Shown: piece after piece, positions 19,401 to 27,305 of the stretch | Layout of the letters: each line of letters opens with the position of its first letter | How positions within the stretch are numbered: the stretch's first letter is position 1 | Assembly (NCBI RefSeq): GCF_003856835.1 | Contig: NZ_CP034145.1 | Coordinates: forward strand, 1,054,001 to 1,118,000 | Length of the DNA stretch: 64,000 bases | Reading direction: 5' to 3' | Source: Haloplanus aerogenes | GTDB taxonomy: Archaea > Halobacteriota > Halobacteria > Halobacteriales > Haloferacaceae | Notes under the pieces: generated by a model | Seen by the model: only the letters and a program-made list of their open reading frames with translations | Told to the model about the DNA's origin: nothing | Database searches by the model: none | Translations under genes and position numbers: made by a program

Positions 19401-20766
19401 TCCCGAATCGGTTCCCAAAGTTCCAGACAATATCGGTGAGCAAGTCAGAGACCTCGTTCATCATTTCGCGATGGAAGCTGTCCGCAAGGAGGCCGACGGC
19501 ATCATCCCTCTCCACAGCACCAACAGCCAACTCGATATGCTCAACCGCATCATTGCGCAGTTCGAGAATGTCTACGGCGAGTACGCCGAGGACCGCCTCG
19601 TCGAGGTCGACGAAATCCTCGGCGCCCAGTCCGCCGCCGAGGAGGCCTACCCCAACCTCCGGTCGTTCGTCGAGAACGACCTGTTCGACTACCACGTGAG
19701 CCGGATGGAGAACACACCGATCCTCTGGAAGCTCACCACAGAGCGCCTCGTCTCCGACTCGGCGGGCGAGGGCTTCGCCTGCTTCGTCGACTACCACAGC
19801 CTCGATTCGGGGCTCCTGGACCGACTCGCCAATCAGTACCTCGAACCGCGGAAGGCCGAACTTCGGGAACGCCGGTCGGCGGCGAACCGCCGCCGGAGCG
19901 ACGAATCCCTCTCGACGAGTGAGCAGGCCGAAGCCGCCGAGCAGTACGAGCGCTGTGCGAGCGGACTCAACCAGATCAGCGTCTTCGAGGACGTGCTTCA
20001 GGACCTGGGTCGCACCGACGCGCGCGACTTCGACGACGAGGATCGACAACTCGTCGAGGAACTCGCTCCGAAGGTCGCCACCTTCCGCGAGGAGACCCGC
20101 GAGCGCGTGGAGACGCTGGCGGAACTGCGGGAGCGCAACAGCGAGGAGTGGTTTCAGGACACCTTCTCGGACAACTTCTGGAACGCCGTCGACGAGTGGC
20201 GCGAGGAGTGGCTCGACGCCCTCGACGAACTCGAACGCGCGTGCGAGGCGTACGCCAAGCCCGCCGACGAGTCCGTCGAAGCACATCTGGCCGATCTGTT
20301 CGACTACTTCAACTGGCGGCTCAAGGGGTCCGACCACTACTCCAGCACCGGTATCCTGTTCATGACCTACTACTTCGAGCGCGAAGGGGCCGACCTCCTC
20401 GACGACGACGGGCAACCGTTCGAGACGCTGACCGACGACGAACGCCTGCTTGCCTCGCTCGCGACCGGTCTCGACGACCCCTCGATTGTCGACGCGGAGT
20501 TCCTCGAAGCGATGGCCGACGACGAGCGCGTCGAGCAAGTCGACGATCTCCCGCCACTGGAGGAGTTCAAGGCGTTGGCTGCGGAGATCGACGACCGCTG
20601 CCAGACCATCGACGAGCGCATTCCCTCGGATTGGACTGACCGCGCCCTCTCCGAGATAACGACCGAAGGGTACCAGCCGAACCACAAGCACGGTGTCGAA
20701 ATCAATATCACACCGCTCGCACGGGCAGAAATCGTCCCGAAGACGGTGGAAGACGACGTTCTCTGA
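16447..20766 (+). CDS. pglX: PglX-like BREX DNA adenine methyltransferase
   Basis: A 1439-residue N6-adenine methyltransferase of the gamma-like class. The SAM-binding motif I is DPACGSGHFLLYA starting at Asp312, and catalytic motif IV is NPPY at 518-521. The N-terminal 300 residues are helical, as in BREX PglX, and the region after NPPY (residues about 522-1010) is the target-recognition part, followed by a long helical C terminus with several coiled-coil-like segments. It methylates a short asymmetric site on one strand so that host DNA is spared; the recognition sequence cannot be read from the gene. The stretch 18006-19480 is clearly AT-richer and uses rarer codons than the rest of the gene. 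There are no frameshifts, stops or inteins. Confidence 0.92.
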   Translation: MAGDSLSRRKAQLDKAEREHLEDVVEALRERVEDNVRYQLTQKGLDDEPENPDELDDDIQHLVEAIDLEAVDGHTWDEAVEQYVTGVGYTIVNRLAALRCMEVRDFVDEEVTVFKENGLTPAAETLVHEKFLLEDEAILEAYHNACERLADEIEILFDPESAYSQLDPDDDTFEALCRMLDEVPDEVWRADDVLGWVYEYYNTKLLDDLRRKGDRVGLDPEDVPPANQFYTPHWVVRMLTDNSLGKLYLEHTGELQDVVEAQEAFSPDERKNRPLSPDESPDIADFCTYLVPSEEEGEPTDFDHPDELRVIDPACGSGHFLLYAFDVLERIWRAETDRPEAEIPRQILQHNLYGVDLDMRACQLAAFNLYLKGRTRAEAEGADGFDMPEVGIVCADAKVAEIDGVEAVFDEVAGDDPQVENALRRILDAFEEVHGLGSLLDVRGTLGDLFEDDSDVGGTQLTLGDDPRESHTLGQVLHSLREAVDEHRESDSFLAQDLRSFVRLLDILAQDYDVALMNPPYGSNLRMPEQVQEYTKSKFDYPSEFYINFFEVCDQVAKPSGRIGMLVPRSFMFKSSFRQFREDFIGEYGEFDFLAEFGIGILDNATVRTVGTVVRSSEKGASKGRFIRLHDIDAGKKEGIYSKVLSEETDGVKRFYEVHLAEFKRIPGSPLSYYIPHEIRQYHQSDVKIDSSHGELDADSLAYARQGLTTANDDRFLRDHWEVTDSLFHPIATGGSNAWILPSVTEKVAWGEKGEQIKRSPGSFRTRNEDHYGKPGLTWTYIKSTGRRFGYFPKNGVYSNTGFMLVPRENKSLWKILAVLNSDFYHEIFLSLSTERNWDAGIVGSAPWIDATYSIDLLEELVQEQYECVVSLRSRDPKSPYYMSPSLISGECDSSFYYDHDHINLLPDWVDVRLDSGIKTASIATTARQEEVRKRKLQQRLEEISERIDSLLYDELDISENVQEQIRQEIFLRTAENPDDRKVPDPESVPKVPDNIGEQVRDLVHHFAMEAVRKEADGIIPLHSTNSQLDMLNRIIAQFENVYGEYAEDRLVEVDEILGAQSAAEEAYPNLRSFVENDLFDYHVSRMENTPILWKLTTERLVSDSAGEGFACFVDYHSLDSGLLDRLANQYLEPRKAELRERRSAANRRRSDESLSTSEQAEAAEQYERCASGLNQISVFEDVLQDLGRTDARDFDDEDRQLVEELAPKVATFREETRERVETLAELRERNSEEWFQDTFSDNFWNAVDEWREEWLDALDELERACEAYAKPADESVEAHLADLFDYFNWRLKGSDHYSSTGILFMTYYFEREGADLLDDDGQPFETLTDDERLLASLATGLDDPSIVDAEFLEAMADDERVEQVDDLPPLEEFKALAAEIDDRCQTIDERIPSDWTDRALSEITTEGYQPNHKHGVEINITPLARAEIVPKTVEDDVL
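18006..19480 (+). other. Low-GC mosaic block in pglX (target-recognition region)
   Basis: Immediately after the NPPY codons the sequence shifts from GC-rich haloarchaeal codons to AT-rich ones (TTTTTT, TATATC, AAATCC, AGA/AGG arginines, ATA isoleucines), and it shifts back near 19480 (ATGGAAGCTGTCCGC onward). The block covers about 490 residues. It looks like a swapped target-recognition segment, joined at a conserved motif; the boundaries are visual estimates. Confidence 0.7.
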
Positions 20767-20768
20767 TC

Positions 20769-22919
20769 ATGCCAGCAACCAAGACTCTCCCACAGTGCGC
20801 CCACGACGCCATCGAGAGCGCAATCGACGACGCGGCCGACGAGGACCCCGTCATCCTCTGGTGGGACGACGGCGGCTTCCTCCGAGACATCGTCGAAGGC
20901 GCGAGTACCGAACTCGGCTGTGCGTTCCGTGCGGCCGAGCAGACCCCGTTAGAACTCCGTGGGGACGCCCCACGCGACCGAACCGTCTGGTACGTCTCCC
21001 AGCCCAGCAGCGACGACGTGGACTGGTTCAAGGACGTCGAACACACCGGTGGGGTGGTCGAGCAGCATATCGGCAAGCTCGCTGCACGCTGCTTCGAGAA
21101 CGACCCACTCCAGGCGGCGACGATCCGCACCGCCTACGAGGACGCCGAGGACCGTGAAAAGGTCGCCCAGACGCTCTACGAGGAACTCGACGGCGAGGGT
21201 GGACTCCCATCGCTCCAGGGCCTCCAGACGAAGATCGTCCTCGATGGTCACGACGATCCCGTGCAGTTCGTCCTCGAACACGGCACGCGGAACCTCCCGG
21301 AGGGTGACGATCTGCTACAGATCCGTGACCTGCTGGTCGACGAGGGCGTCATGGCCGTCGAGGGCGAGTCCGACGCTCGCACCATCGTCGAACACACACG
21401 CCGCTGGGCGGTCGCCGAGTGGCTCGTCGACGAAGGACTCGACACGTCCCTGCTCCCGCAGGCGTACCAGCCCGACCCGAACGCTGGATTCGGAATCTCC
21501 AGACCCGAACTCCGGTCGGTGTTGAGCAAGACCGAACGGAAAGCGGCGCTGGCGAACGTCTATCTCGACCCGAATCAGCGCTTCTGGCACGACGTCCTCC
21601 GCACCTACGAGGATCCGTGGGAACTCGTCGACTGCCCCGTCGACGCGTCGCTCGAACACCGGCTCTGGGACGAGTGGACCCAGTCGTTCGACGGCGGCGA
21701 CTACGAGACGTGCGTCACCAACGCGAAGCAGCGTCACGAACGGCTCGAATCGACGTACGGTGACGTCCCGTGGACGCACGTCTGGGAGCAGGCGATCGAC
21801 GTGGCGACGCTCGCGAACGAGCTCCAGACCTGGGAAGAGCGCGGCGACACGAACGACGTCGTCGACCTCTACGGCGACGTCGACGACGGGACCTGGCAGA
21901 TCGACAACGCGGTGTTCAACCTCGTCGTCTCGGGCGCCCCCGAGAAGCAACTCCCCGAAGAGCATCCAGCGACGGTCACGCTCGATGACCTCCGGACCTC
22001 GCTGGTGGAGTCGAAGTACCTCGAGTATCTCACCGATCTCGGCGACCTCGTCGTCGACCAGATCGACGCCGGATCGCCGTTCGTCGGCGAGAACCACGCC
22101 CACCAGTTCTTCGCCGAGGAGCAGGAACACCTCCAGAGCGGCCAGAGCGTCGCGCTGTTCATCGTCGACGCGTTGCGGTTCGACCTCGCACACGAACTCG
22201 CGGAGTCAATCCGGCGCGAGATTCCTCGGCTCGAAGTCGAGGAGAGCACCTGGGTGGGCACGCTCCCGTCCGACACCGAGTTCGGGAAGGCTGCGCTCAC
22301 GCCCGGCAGCAAGTTCAGCTTCAACATCGACTTCGAGGACGGAGAGTTGATCCCCGAACGCAATGGAAAGAAGATCACCAACTACCGTCGGCAGACGCTC
22401 CTCGAGAACGACGGCTGGAGCTACATTATGAAAGACGAAGACGACGAGGTGGGCTGGAGCAACACCCGCGTCGCCTACTACTGGAACGATATCGACGAGA
22501 CCGGCGAGAAGGAGCTGACGAATTTCGAGGAGCTGTTCAGCGACCGGATCGACGCCATCTCTCGCATCATCTGTGAGAAGCTGCGGAAGGGCGAGTGGGA
22601 CCGTGCGTACATCCTCTCCGACCACGGCTTCGTCTCGCTCCCGAGGCACGTCGACATCGACGACCTCCACCCGCCGGACGGAGCGCAGAAAGTGACCCGT
22701 CGATGGGTCGCAGGGAAGGATCTCGACGACGATGCACCAGGGGTCTTACTCGACGAGGACACCCATCTGGGTTACCTCGACGACGATGCCAGGGTCAGTA
22801 TCCTCGCCGATCCGATCCAGCGATTCCGCAATCAGGGCCTTCCTGACGCACGGTTCTACCACGGTGGCGTCCTCCCGCAGGAGTTCGTGCTGAACTTCGT
22901 CACGATCACGCAGGAGTAA
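20769..22919 (+). CDS. pglZ: PglZ alkaline-phosphatase-superfamily BREX protein
   Basis: A 716-residue product. The core motif IVDALRFDLA holds the metal-site Asp467 and Asp472, followed by STWVGTLPSDTEFG and, later, ILSDHGF with Asp618 and His619; together they form the metal-binding site of PglZ. The N-terminal domain of about 350 residues is helical, as in other PglZ proteins, and the C terminus ends RFYHGGVLPQEFVLNFVTI. PglZ is the defining BREX component and carries a phosphatase or nuclease-like fold; its reaction in type 5 is not shown. It starts two bases after pglX and ends six bases before the helicase gene, so one transcript is likely. Confidence 0.93.
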   Translation: MPATKTLPQCAHDAIESAIDDAADEDPVILWWDDGGFLRDIVEGASTELGCAFRAAEQTPLELRGDAPRDRTVWYVSQPSSDDVDWFKDVEHTGGVVEQHIGKLAARCFENDPLQAATIRTAYEDAEDREKVAQTLYEELDGEGGLPSLQGLQTKIVLDGHDDPVQFVLEHGTRNLPEGDDLLQIRDLLVDEGVMAVEGESDARTIVEHTRRWAVAEWLVDEGLDTSLLPQAYQPDPNAGFGISRPELRSVLSKTERKAALANVYLDPNQRFWHDVLRTYEDPWELVDCPVDASLEHRLWDEWTQSFDGGDYETCVTNAKQRHERLESTYGDVPWTHVWEQAIDVATLANELQTWEERGDTNDVVDLYGDVDDGTWQIDNAVFNLVVSGAPEKQLPEEHPATVTLDDLRTSLVESKYLEYLTDLGDLVVDQIDAGSPFVGENHAHQFFAEEQEHLQSGQSVALFIVDALRFDLAHELAESIRREIPRLEVEESTWVGTLPSDTEFGKAALTPGSKFSFNIDFEDGELIPERNGKKITNYRRQTLLENDGWSYIMKDEDDEVGWSNTRVAYYWNDIDETGEKELTNFEELFSDRIDAISRIICEKLRKGEWDRAYILSDHGFVSLPRHVDIDDLHPPDGAQKVTRRWVAGKDLDDDAPGVLLDEDTHLGYLDDDARVSILADPIQRFRNQGLPDARFYHGGVLPQEFVLNFVTITQE

Positions 22920-22925
22920 CCACCT

Positions 22926-25835
22926 ATGAACGACCTCGCCCCCGGAGCCACGATTCTCCTCAACGACAACCCCGCCGAGGTCATCAAGACGTACTCCGTC
23001 GGCAACCTCGAGTACCTGCGGGCCTACGTCGAGGACGTCGGCGTCAAGACCGTCTGTATCGACGACGTGGAGATAGAGCGGAAGCAGGACCAACTCGGTG
23101 CGCTCGAACCGACGACAGCAACCCAGCTGCATCCTGACCACGAGTCCGTCTCTGCAGAGTGGTTCGATCTCCGGTCACAGGCACTCCAGCTCCAGATCGC
23201 CCACGAGCAGGGACAACTGCTCTCCATCTCGAATTCACTGGTCCGCCTCGAACCGTACCAACTCGCCTGCGTCAACTGGGTGATGCAGAAGCTCCGACAG
23301 CGAGCGCTCATCGCCGACGACGTCGGGCTGGGCAAAACCATCGAGGCAGGGCTCGTTCTCAAAGAACTCACCGCACGCAACCGAGCCGATCGCGTCCTGT
23401 TCGTCGTGCCCGCACACCTCCAGAAGAAGTGGATTCGCGACATGGACCGCTTCTTCGACATCGACCTCACTCCCGCTGATCGGCAATGGGTGGAGGGCGA
23501 ACGCCGCCGTCTCGGCGAGGAAGCCAACATCTGGGATCAGGACCACCAGCAGCTGGTCACGAGCATGGCGTTCCTTCGACAGGAAGAGTTCCGCGAGGAA
23601 CTCGACGACGCGTTCTGGGACGTTGTGGTCGTCGACGAGGCACACAAGGCGGCCAAGCGTGGCGAGTCTCCGAGCAAGACGTCGAAGATGGTCGAGCGCG
23701 TCGCCGACAACTCCGACTCGCTCCTCCTGCTGAGTGCGACGCCACACGACGGCAAGGGCGAGGCGTTCCGCTCGCTCGTCGAGTACATCGACCCCTTCCT
23801 CGTCGCCGAGGATCAGGACCTCTCGAAGGAGGCGGTCGACCGGGTGATGATGCGCCGTGGGAAACAGACCATCTACGACGACGACGGCGAGCGGATCTTC
23901 CCGAATCGGGAGGTCGGGACCATCCCGGTCGAGATGACCCACGAAGAGCGCCAGTTCTACCGTGCGGTCACGGACTACGTCAAGCACGTCTACAACCGCT
24001 CTGAACAGCTCAACGAGCCTGCCGTGGGCTTCGCGATGGCGCTGATGCAGAAGCGTCTCGTCAGCAGTATCGGAGCGATCAAGGCGACGCTCAGCCGCCG
24101 ACTCGCGAATCTCGTCGATCAACAGTCTTCGTCGACGTCTCTCTCCGAGGAGGCCTCGGCCTATCTCGAGGGAGAGGACCTCGACGAGCAGGATCAGCAG
24201 AAGGCCGAGGAAGAGCTCGCAGGGCTCACGATCACCGAGAGCGACGCCCAACTCGAAGAGGAGATCGAGACGCTCAGGGACCTCGTCTCGCTCGCAGAGG
24301 GCATCCCTGTCGATTCGAAGGCCCAGAAGGTCCGACGGTACATCCAGCAATTGCTCGAAGAACAGCCCAACGAAAAGGTGCTGCTGTTCACGGAGTACCG
24401 CGATACGCTCGACTACATCCTCGAACTCGTGAAGGACGAGCCGTGGGCCGACGAGATCCTCGTCATCCACGGCGGGGTCGACAAGGAAGACCGCGCTCGC
24501 ATCGAGGACGAGTTCAACCACGGGCAGTCCCGTCTGCTCTTCGCGACCGACGCAGCCAGCGAGGGGATCGACCTCCAGCACAGCTGCCACATCATGGTCA
24601 ACTACGAACTGCCGTGGAACCCGAACCGCCTCGAACAGCGCATCGGTCGCCTCCACCGCTACGGCCAGGAGAAGGAGGTCAAAGTGTGGAACTTCTCGTT
24701 CGAGGACACCCGCGAGAGCGAGGTGTTCGAGCTGCTCCAGGAGAAGGTCGAGACCATCCGCGGCCAACTGGGGAACACTGCCGACGTGCTGGGGATGCTC
24801 GACGACATCAACGTCGATTCGCTCATCATGGAGTCCATCCGGAACGACGAGCCAGCGAGTGCAACCAAGGAGGAACTCGAAGAGCTAATCGACGAGCGAC
24901 AGCAGACGCTCGCGGAGTGGTACGAACGGAGTCTCATCGACACCAGCACGTTCGACGAGGAGAGCCGCCGGAAGATTCAGGAGGTGATGGATCAGTCCGC
25001 GGACGTCTATGGGAGTGAAGCCGACATCCGGCAGTTCTTCGAGCTGGGTATCTCCGCGCTCGGTGGGGACGTCGAAAAGGTCGGAAACAACCTCTTCCGC
25101 GCTGAGTTGCCCGAGTCGCTTCGACGCTCGCGGGACGGTGAGCTATACGGACCGTTCACCTTCAACCGCGAGTTCGCGATGGACCACGACGGTATCGAGT
25201 ATATCTCCCCCGATGCAGACCTAGTCCAAGAACTGATGCAGCGGGTACTCGATAGCGAGCAGGGTGCGGTGGGTCTCAAGCTGCTCCCGTTCGTCGACGA
25301 GCCGGGAATCACCTACAACTACCGCATCAGATTCGAGGACGGGACAGGGGAAGTCATTCGAGAGGAGATACTCCCCGTATTCGTCGATGCGGCGCATCGT
25401 GACCCTCAGCAGCGCCTCGGCCAACGAATCATCGAGGGAGACACGATCAAAGGCTCTCCGGATGGGGACCGTGTACGTACGCTCCTCGAACACCGGGGCG
25501 AGATGCGTTCGTCAGCCGACCGATACGTGAGTCAGCGTGTCGAATCACGACGCGACAAACTCCGAGAGCGTCGTAGAGAGGAGACGCAACAAGAACTCGA
25601 CGATCTCGAGACCTACGCGGAAGCCGAACGCGAACGGATCGAGACGTTCATCGCGGATTACGAGCGGAAAGCAGATGCAGGGTCCGACATGGATATCGCG
25701 ATCCGGCGACAGCGGGATCGGCTCTCGAAGCTGGAGGAGCGGATCAAGAAACGTCGACGGGAACTACAGCGAAAAGCGCAGGTCATCTCGTTGGCACCCG
25801 AAGTCGAGAACATCTGTCTCACGATCCCAATCTAA
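22926..25835 (+). CDS. brxHII: BrxHII-type SNF2-like helicase
   Basis: A 969-residue superfamily 2 helicase. Motif I is ADDVGLGKT with Lys137, the DEAH box is at 237-240, motif III is LLLSATPHDGKG, and the C-terminal helicase domain has LLFTEYRDTLDYILEL, VIHGGVDKEDR, ATDAASEGIDLQ and RIGRLHRYGQ (about 572-581). The last 130 residues are highly charged coiled coil. This is the helicase subtype that marks type 5 BREX; DISARM DrmD shares much of this core, but no other DISARM gene is present. It probably remodels or unwinds DNA using ATP. It is the last gene of the operon. An Arg-rich open frame overlaps its end in another frame (25537-26049) and is not a gene. Confidence 0.9.
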   Translation: MNDLAPGATILLNDNPAEVIKTYSVGNLEYLRAYVEDVGVKTVCIDDVEIERKQDQLGALEPTTATQLHPDHESVSAEWFDLRSQALQLQIAHEQGQLLSISNSLVRLEPYQLACVNWVMQKLRQRALIADDVGLGKTIEAGLVLKELTARNRADRVLFVVPAHLQKKWIRDMDRFFDIDLTPADRQWVEGERRRLGEEANIWDQDHQQLVTSMAFLRQEEFREELDDAFWDVVVVDEAHKAAKRGESPSKTSKMVERVADNSDSLLLLSATPHDGKGEAFRSLVEYIDPFLVAEDQDLSKEAVDRVMMRRGKQTIYDDDGERIFPNREVGTIPVEMTHEERQFYRAVTDYVKHVYNRSEQLNEPAVGFAMALMQKRLVSSIGAIKATLSRRLANLVDQQSSSTSLSEEASAYLEGEDLDEQDQQKAEEELAGLTITESDAQLEEEIETLRDLVSLAEGIPVDSKAQKVRRYIQQLLEEQPNEKVLLFTEYRDTLDYILELVKDEPWADEILVIHGGVDKEDRARIEDEFNHGQSRLLFATDAASEGIDLQHSCHIMVNYELPWNPNRLEQRIGRLHRYGQEKEVKVWNFSFEDTRESEVFELLQEKVETIRGQLGNTADVLGMLDDINVDSLIMESIRNDEPASATKEELEELIDERQQTLAEWYERSLIDTSTFDEESRRKIQEVMDQSADVYGSEADIRQFFELGISALGGDVEKVGNNLFRAELPESLRRSRDGELYGPFTFNREFAMDHDGIEYISPDADLVQELMQRVLDSEQGAVGLKLLPFVDEPGITYNYRIRFEDGTGEVIREEILPVFVDAAHRDPQQRLGQRIIEGDTIKGSPDGDRVRTLLEHRGEMRSSADRYVSQRVESRRDKLRERRREETQQELDDLETYAEAERERIETFIADYERKADAGSDMDIAIRRQRDRLSKLEERIKKRRRELQRKAQVISLAPEVENICLTIPI

Positions 25836-26078
25836 AAGATCGAGCGAGTATTTGCGTCGTTATCGACTGTTCCGCTCGCGGTATCGTCTCACCGACACCC
25901 CCTCCACTCGTGTGGCGCGGTGTCGACGTAGACCGTCACACCTCCCACCACCAGCGATGGAGGCGCGGTGCACCCGTCGGACCAGTAAACAGCGTGTCGT
26001 CGACAGGGCCCGCGCTCTCCCGAATCGCTGGCGGCCCAGATTGGGCTGATTCACGTGGGACTATACGAGATTCGTGAG

Positions 26079-26102
26079 TAGTCCCGGGCGGATTCGAACC
26101 GC
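26079..26102. repeat. Direct repeat of the tRNA-Gln 3' end (att-like)
   Basis: These 24 bases are identical to 26179-26202, which is the 3' end of the tRNA-Gln gene, exactly 100 bases away. With one mismatch at 26103, similarity goes on for four more bases. Copies of a tRNA 3' end next to a defence island are a typical scar of tyrosine-integrase insertion. Confidence 0.75.
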
Positions 26103-26129
26103 GGTCGTTCCGCGTTGCTCCACTCCCTG

Positions 26130-26150
26130 CTTCGAATCCGCGAGGACTAT
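26130..26150. repeat. Inverted, degenerate copy of the tRNA-Gln 3' end
   Basis: CTTCGAATCCGCGAGGACTA matches the tRNA strand in inverse orientation at 16-17 of about 20 positions. It can pair with the direct repeats on either side. Confidence 0.4.
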
Positions 26151-26179
26151 CCGCTCCTCACGTTCGTTCGTCGCAGGAT

Positions 26180-26251
26180 AGTCCCGGGCGGATTCGAACC
26201 GCCGTCCTGGGCTCCAAAGGCCCAGATGATTGGCCGCTACACCACGGGACT
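26180..26251 (-). tRNA. tRNA-Gln (anticodon UUG)
   Basis: A 72-base cloverleaf on the minus strand. The acceptor arms AGTCCCG and CGGGACT pair fully. The anticodon arm TGGGC/GCCCA encloses the 7-base loop CTTTGGA with anticodon TTG. The T arm carries GGTTCGAATCC. No CCA is encoded, as is usual in haloarchaea, and no intron is present. Its 3' end is duplicated 100 bases away, so the gene was probably the insertion site of an element. Confidence 0.95.
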
Positions 26252-26293
26252 TCACTCCCGTTTCGGCGGCCGTCCCGTATAAATCCAGCCGTC

Positions 26294-26728
26294 TTAATCG
26301 GCCGGCTTCTCGCACTCCACTTCGAGTTCCCGACAGGCGTCGGTTTCGGCGTCGAAGCAGTCCGGGCAGTTCGGATTCCGGTTGATGATCGTGTCGAGGC
26401 GTTCGGCCACCGTGTCGTCGATGACGGCTTCCAGTTCCCGCGCCTCGCCCCGGAAGTCCTCCACGTCGAGGACGTTCGCGAGGAAGCGCTCGATGATGCA
26501 GTACGTCTGGAGCGCATCGCGGGCACGGCGGATGCCCTCGTCGGTGAGGCGGACCCCCTTGTACTTCTCGTGGTCCGCGAGGTCGCGGGCCTCGAGTTTG
26601 CCGATCATCTCGTTGGCGCTCGCCGGGCTCACGTCGAGCATGTCCGCGAGCGCGCCAGTCGACGCCGGGCCGTCCTCCATCTCCTGAATCAGATAAATCG
26701 CTTTGAGGTACTGGTCTGCCGTGTTCAT
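26294..26728 (-). CDS. DtxR/MntR-family metal-dependent transcriptional regulator
   Basis: A 144-residue protein. Residues 1-65 are a winged-helix domain (TADQYLKAIYLIQEMEDGPASTGALADMLDVSPASANEMIGKL), exactly as in the DtxR/TroR/SirR family, and residues 66-125 match the dimerisation and metal-binding helices (CIIERFLANVLDV). The C terminus holds CPDCFDAETDAC, a Cys-rich tail. It would bind DNA in the presence of Fe2+ or Mn2+ and act as a repressor. It overlaps the upstream ferritin-like gene by four bases (ATGA), so the two are co-transcribed. An iron-related target set is suggested by the neighbouring suf genes. Confidence 0.92.
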   Translation of the reverse strand: MNTADQYLKAIYLIQEMEDGPASTGALADMLDVSPASANEMIGKLEARDLADHEKYKGVRLTDEGIRRARDALQTYCIIERFLANVLDVEDFRGEARELEAVIDDTVAERLDTIINRNPNCPDCFDAETDACRELEVECEKPAD

Positions 26729-27216
26729 TCCCGTGTCTCCATAACCTTCGTCACTTCTTCGACGCCCTCGGCTTCCTCCTCGCGGATCGACCGCAACTCG
26801 TCGAGCAGTCGCTCACGGTCGATCGAGAACCGCGCGTCGCTGGCCTCGATGGCCGACACGAGGTCGTCGTAGAACTTGTACGCCGTCTCCTCGTTGCAGA
26901 GCTGATCGTAGAGCACGCCGTCGAAGTCCTCGGGTTTCGTCTTCGCGTACTGCGCTTCGACGAGCGTCTCGATGTCCTCGAACGGGATCGACTCCGCGTC
27001 GAGGTCGGCGATCAGCGCCTCCAGTCGCTCCCGGTGGGTGGCCGACTCCTCCGCGGCGTCGGCCAACAGTGCTTCGATCTCCGGATCGAGGTCACTGGCA
27101 TCGAGCGACTGGTAGTGATGGTGGGCCCGCGCCTCGACGACCTCCTCCAGCACGATACCGATCTGGAGGAGTCGCGCGAGCTGGTGGTCGGAGCCGACCC
27201 GATGGCTGACGCTCAT
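26725..27216 (-). CDS. Ferritin-like domain protein
   Basis: A 163-residue helical protein. The start at 27216 leaves a compact protein beginning MSVSHRVGSDHQLARLLQIG. EEVVEARAHHHYQ, then ATHRERLEALI and YKFYDDLVSAIE have the spacing of Glu and His residues of a rubrerythrin-like four-helix bundle, though not every metal ligand is obvious. It would serve iron storage or redox protection. A 13-base hairpin-like repeat (27279-27297) lies between it and sufD, 62 bases upstream of the start. It overlaps the DtxR-family gene and follows the suf genes, so an iron-response operon is likely; the longer frame upstream (to 27600) is not supported. Confidence 0.75.
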   Translation of the reverse strand: MSVSHRVGSDHQLARLLQIGIVLEEVVEARAHHHYQSLDASDLDPEIEALLADAAEESATHRERLEALIADLDAESIPFEDIETLVEAQYAKTKPEDFDGVLYDQLCNEETAYKFYDDLVSAIEASDARFSIDRERLLDELRSIREEEAEGVEEVTKVMETRE

Positions 27217-27278
27217 GGTGACGGGCACCTCCGGTCGATGCGTGTGGCCGGGACGAGCATACGCGTAATCGGGGTGAG

Positions 27279-27297
27279 GGGAACTTAAGGCGTTCCC
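27279..27297. repeat. Inverted repeat GGGAAC-N7-GTTCCC between sufD and ferritin-like gene
   Basis: A perfect 6-base stem (27279-27284 with 27292-27297), 7-base loop TTAAGGC, just past the sufD stop. It could end or stabilise the suf message or be an operator; no oligo-T follows. Confidence 0.35.
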
Positions 27298-27305
27298 TCG
27301 GCGGG

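Larger units (their letters stand above)
7377..25835 (+). other. BREX type 5 phage-defence cluster (brxA-brxC-brxB-brxC-pglX-pglZ-brxHII)
   Basis: Seven genes in one direction, with brxA to the second brxC overlapping by 1-4 bases, then a 76-base spacer, then pglX, pglZ and the helicase spaced by 2 and 6 bases. The set (DUF1819, two large P-loop ATPases, DUF1788, adenine methylase, PglZ alkaline-phosphatase-fold protein, SNF2-like helicase) matches the BREX subtype described from haloarchaea as type 5, with duplicated brxC/pglY and brxHII. BREX blocks phage DNA replication while methylating host DNA for self-recognition. All reading frames appear intact, so the system is probably functional. 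The 76-base spacer before pglX may hold a second promoter. Confidence 0.9.
25836..26178. other. Noncoding gap with scattered tRNA-like repeats between BREX and tRNA-Gln
   Basis: No gene that I can support lies here. It holds a 7-base inverted repeat (26057-26063 with 26079-26085), a direct copy of the tRNA-Gln 3' end (26079-26102) and a degenerate inverted copy (26130-26150). No integrase fragment is visible, and the first 220 bases hold only GC-rich, unpatterned sequence. Confidence 0.5.

Noticed and set aside
22926-25835. Helicase as part of a DISARM system
   Set aside because: DrmD shares the SNF2-like core, but no drmA, drmB or drmC gene is present and the flanking genes are BREX.
7377-25835. 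Type I or III restriction-modification system
   Set aside because: There is no restriction endonuclease or HsdS subunit, and PglZ, BrxB and BrxC place it in BREX.
25860-26054. 64-residue Arg-rich minus-strand frame after the BREX operon
   Set aside because: Arg-rich shadow with no similarity or promoter.
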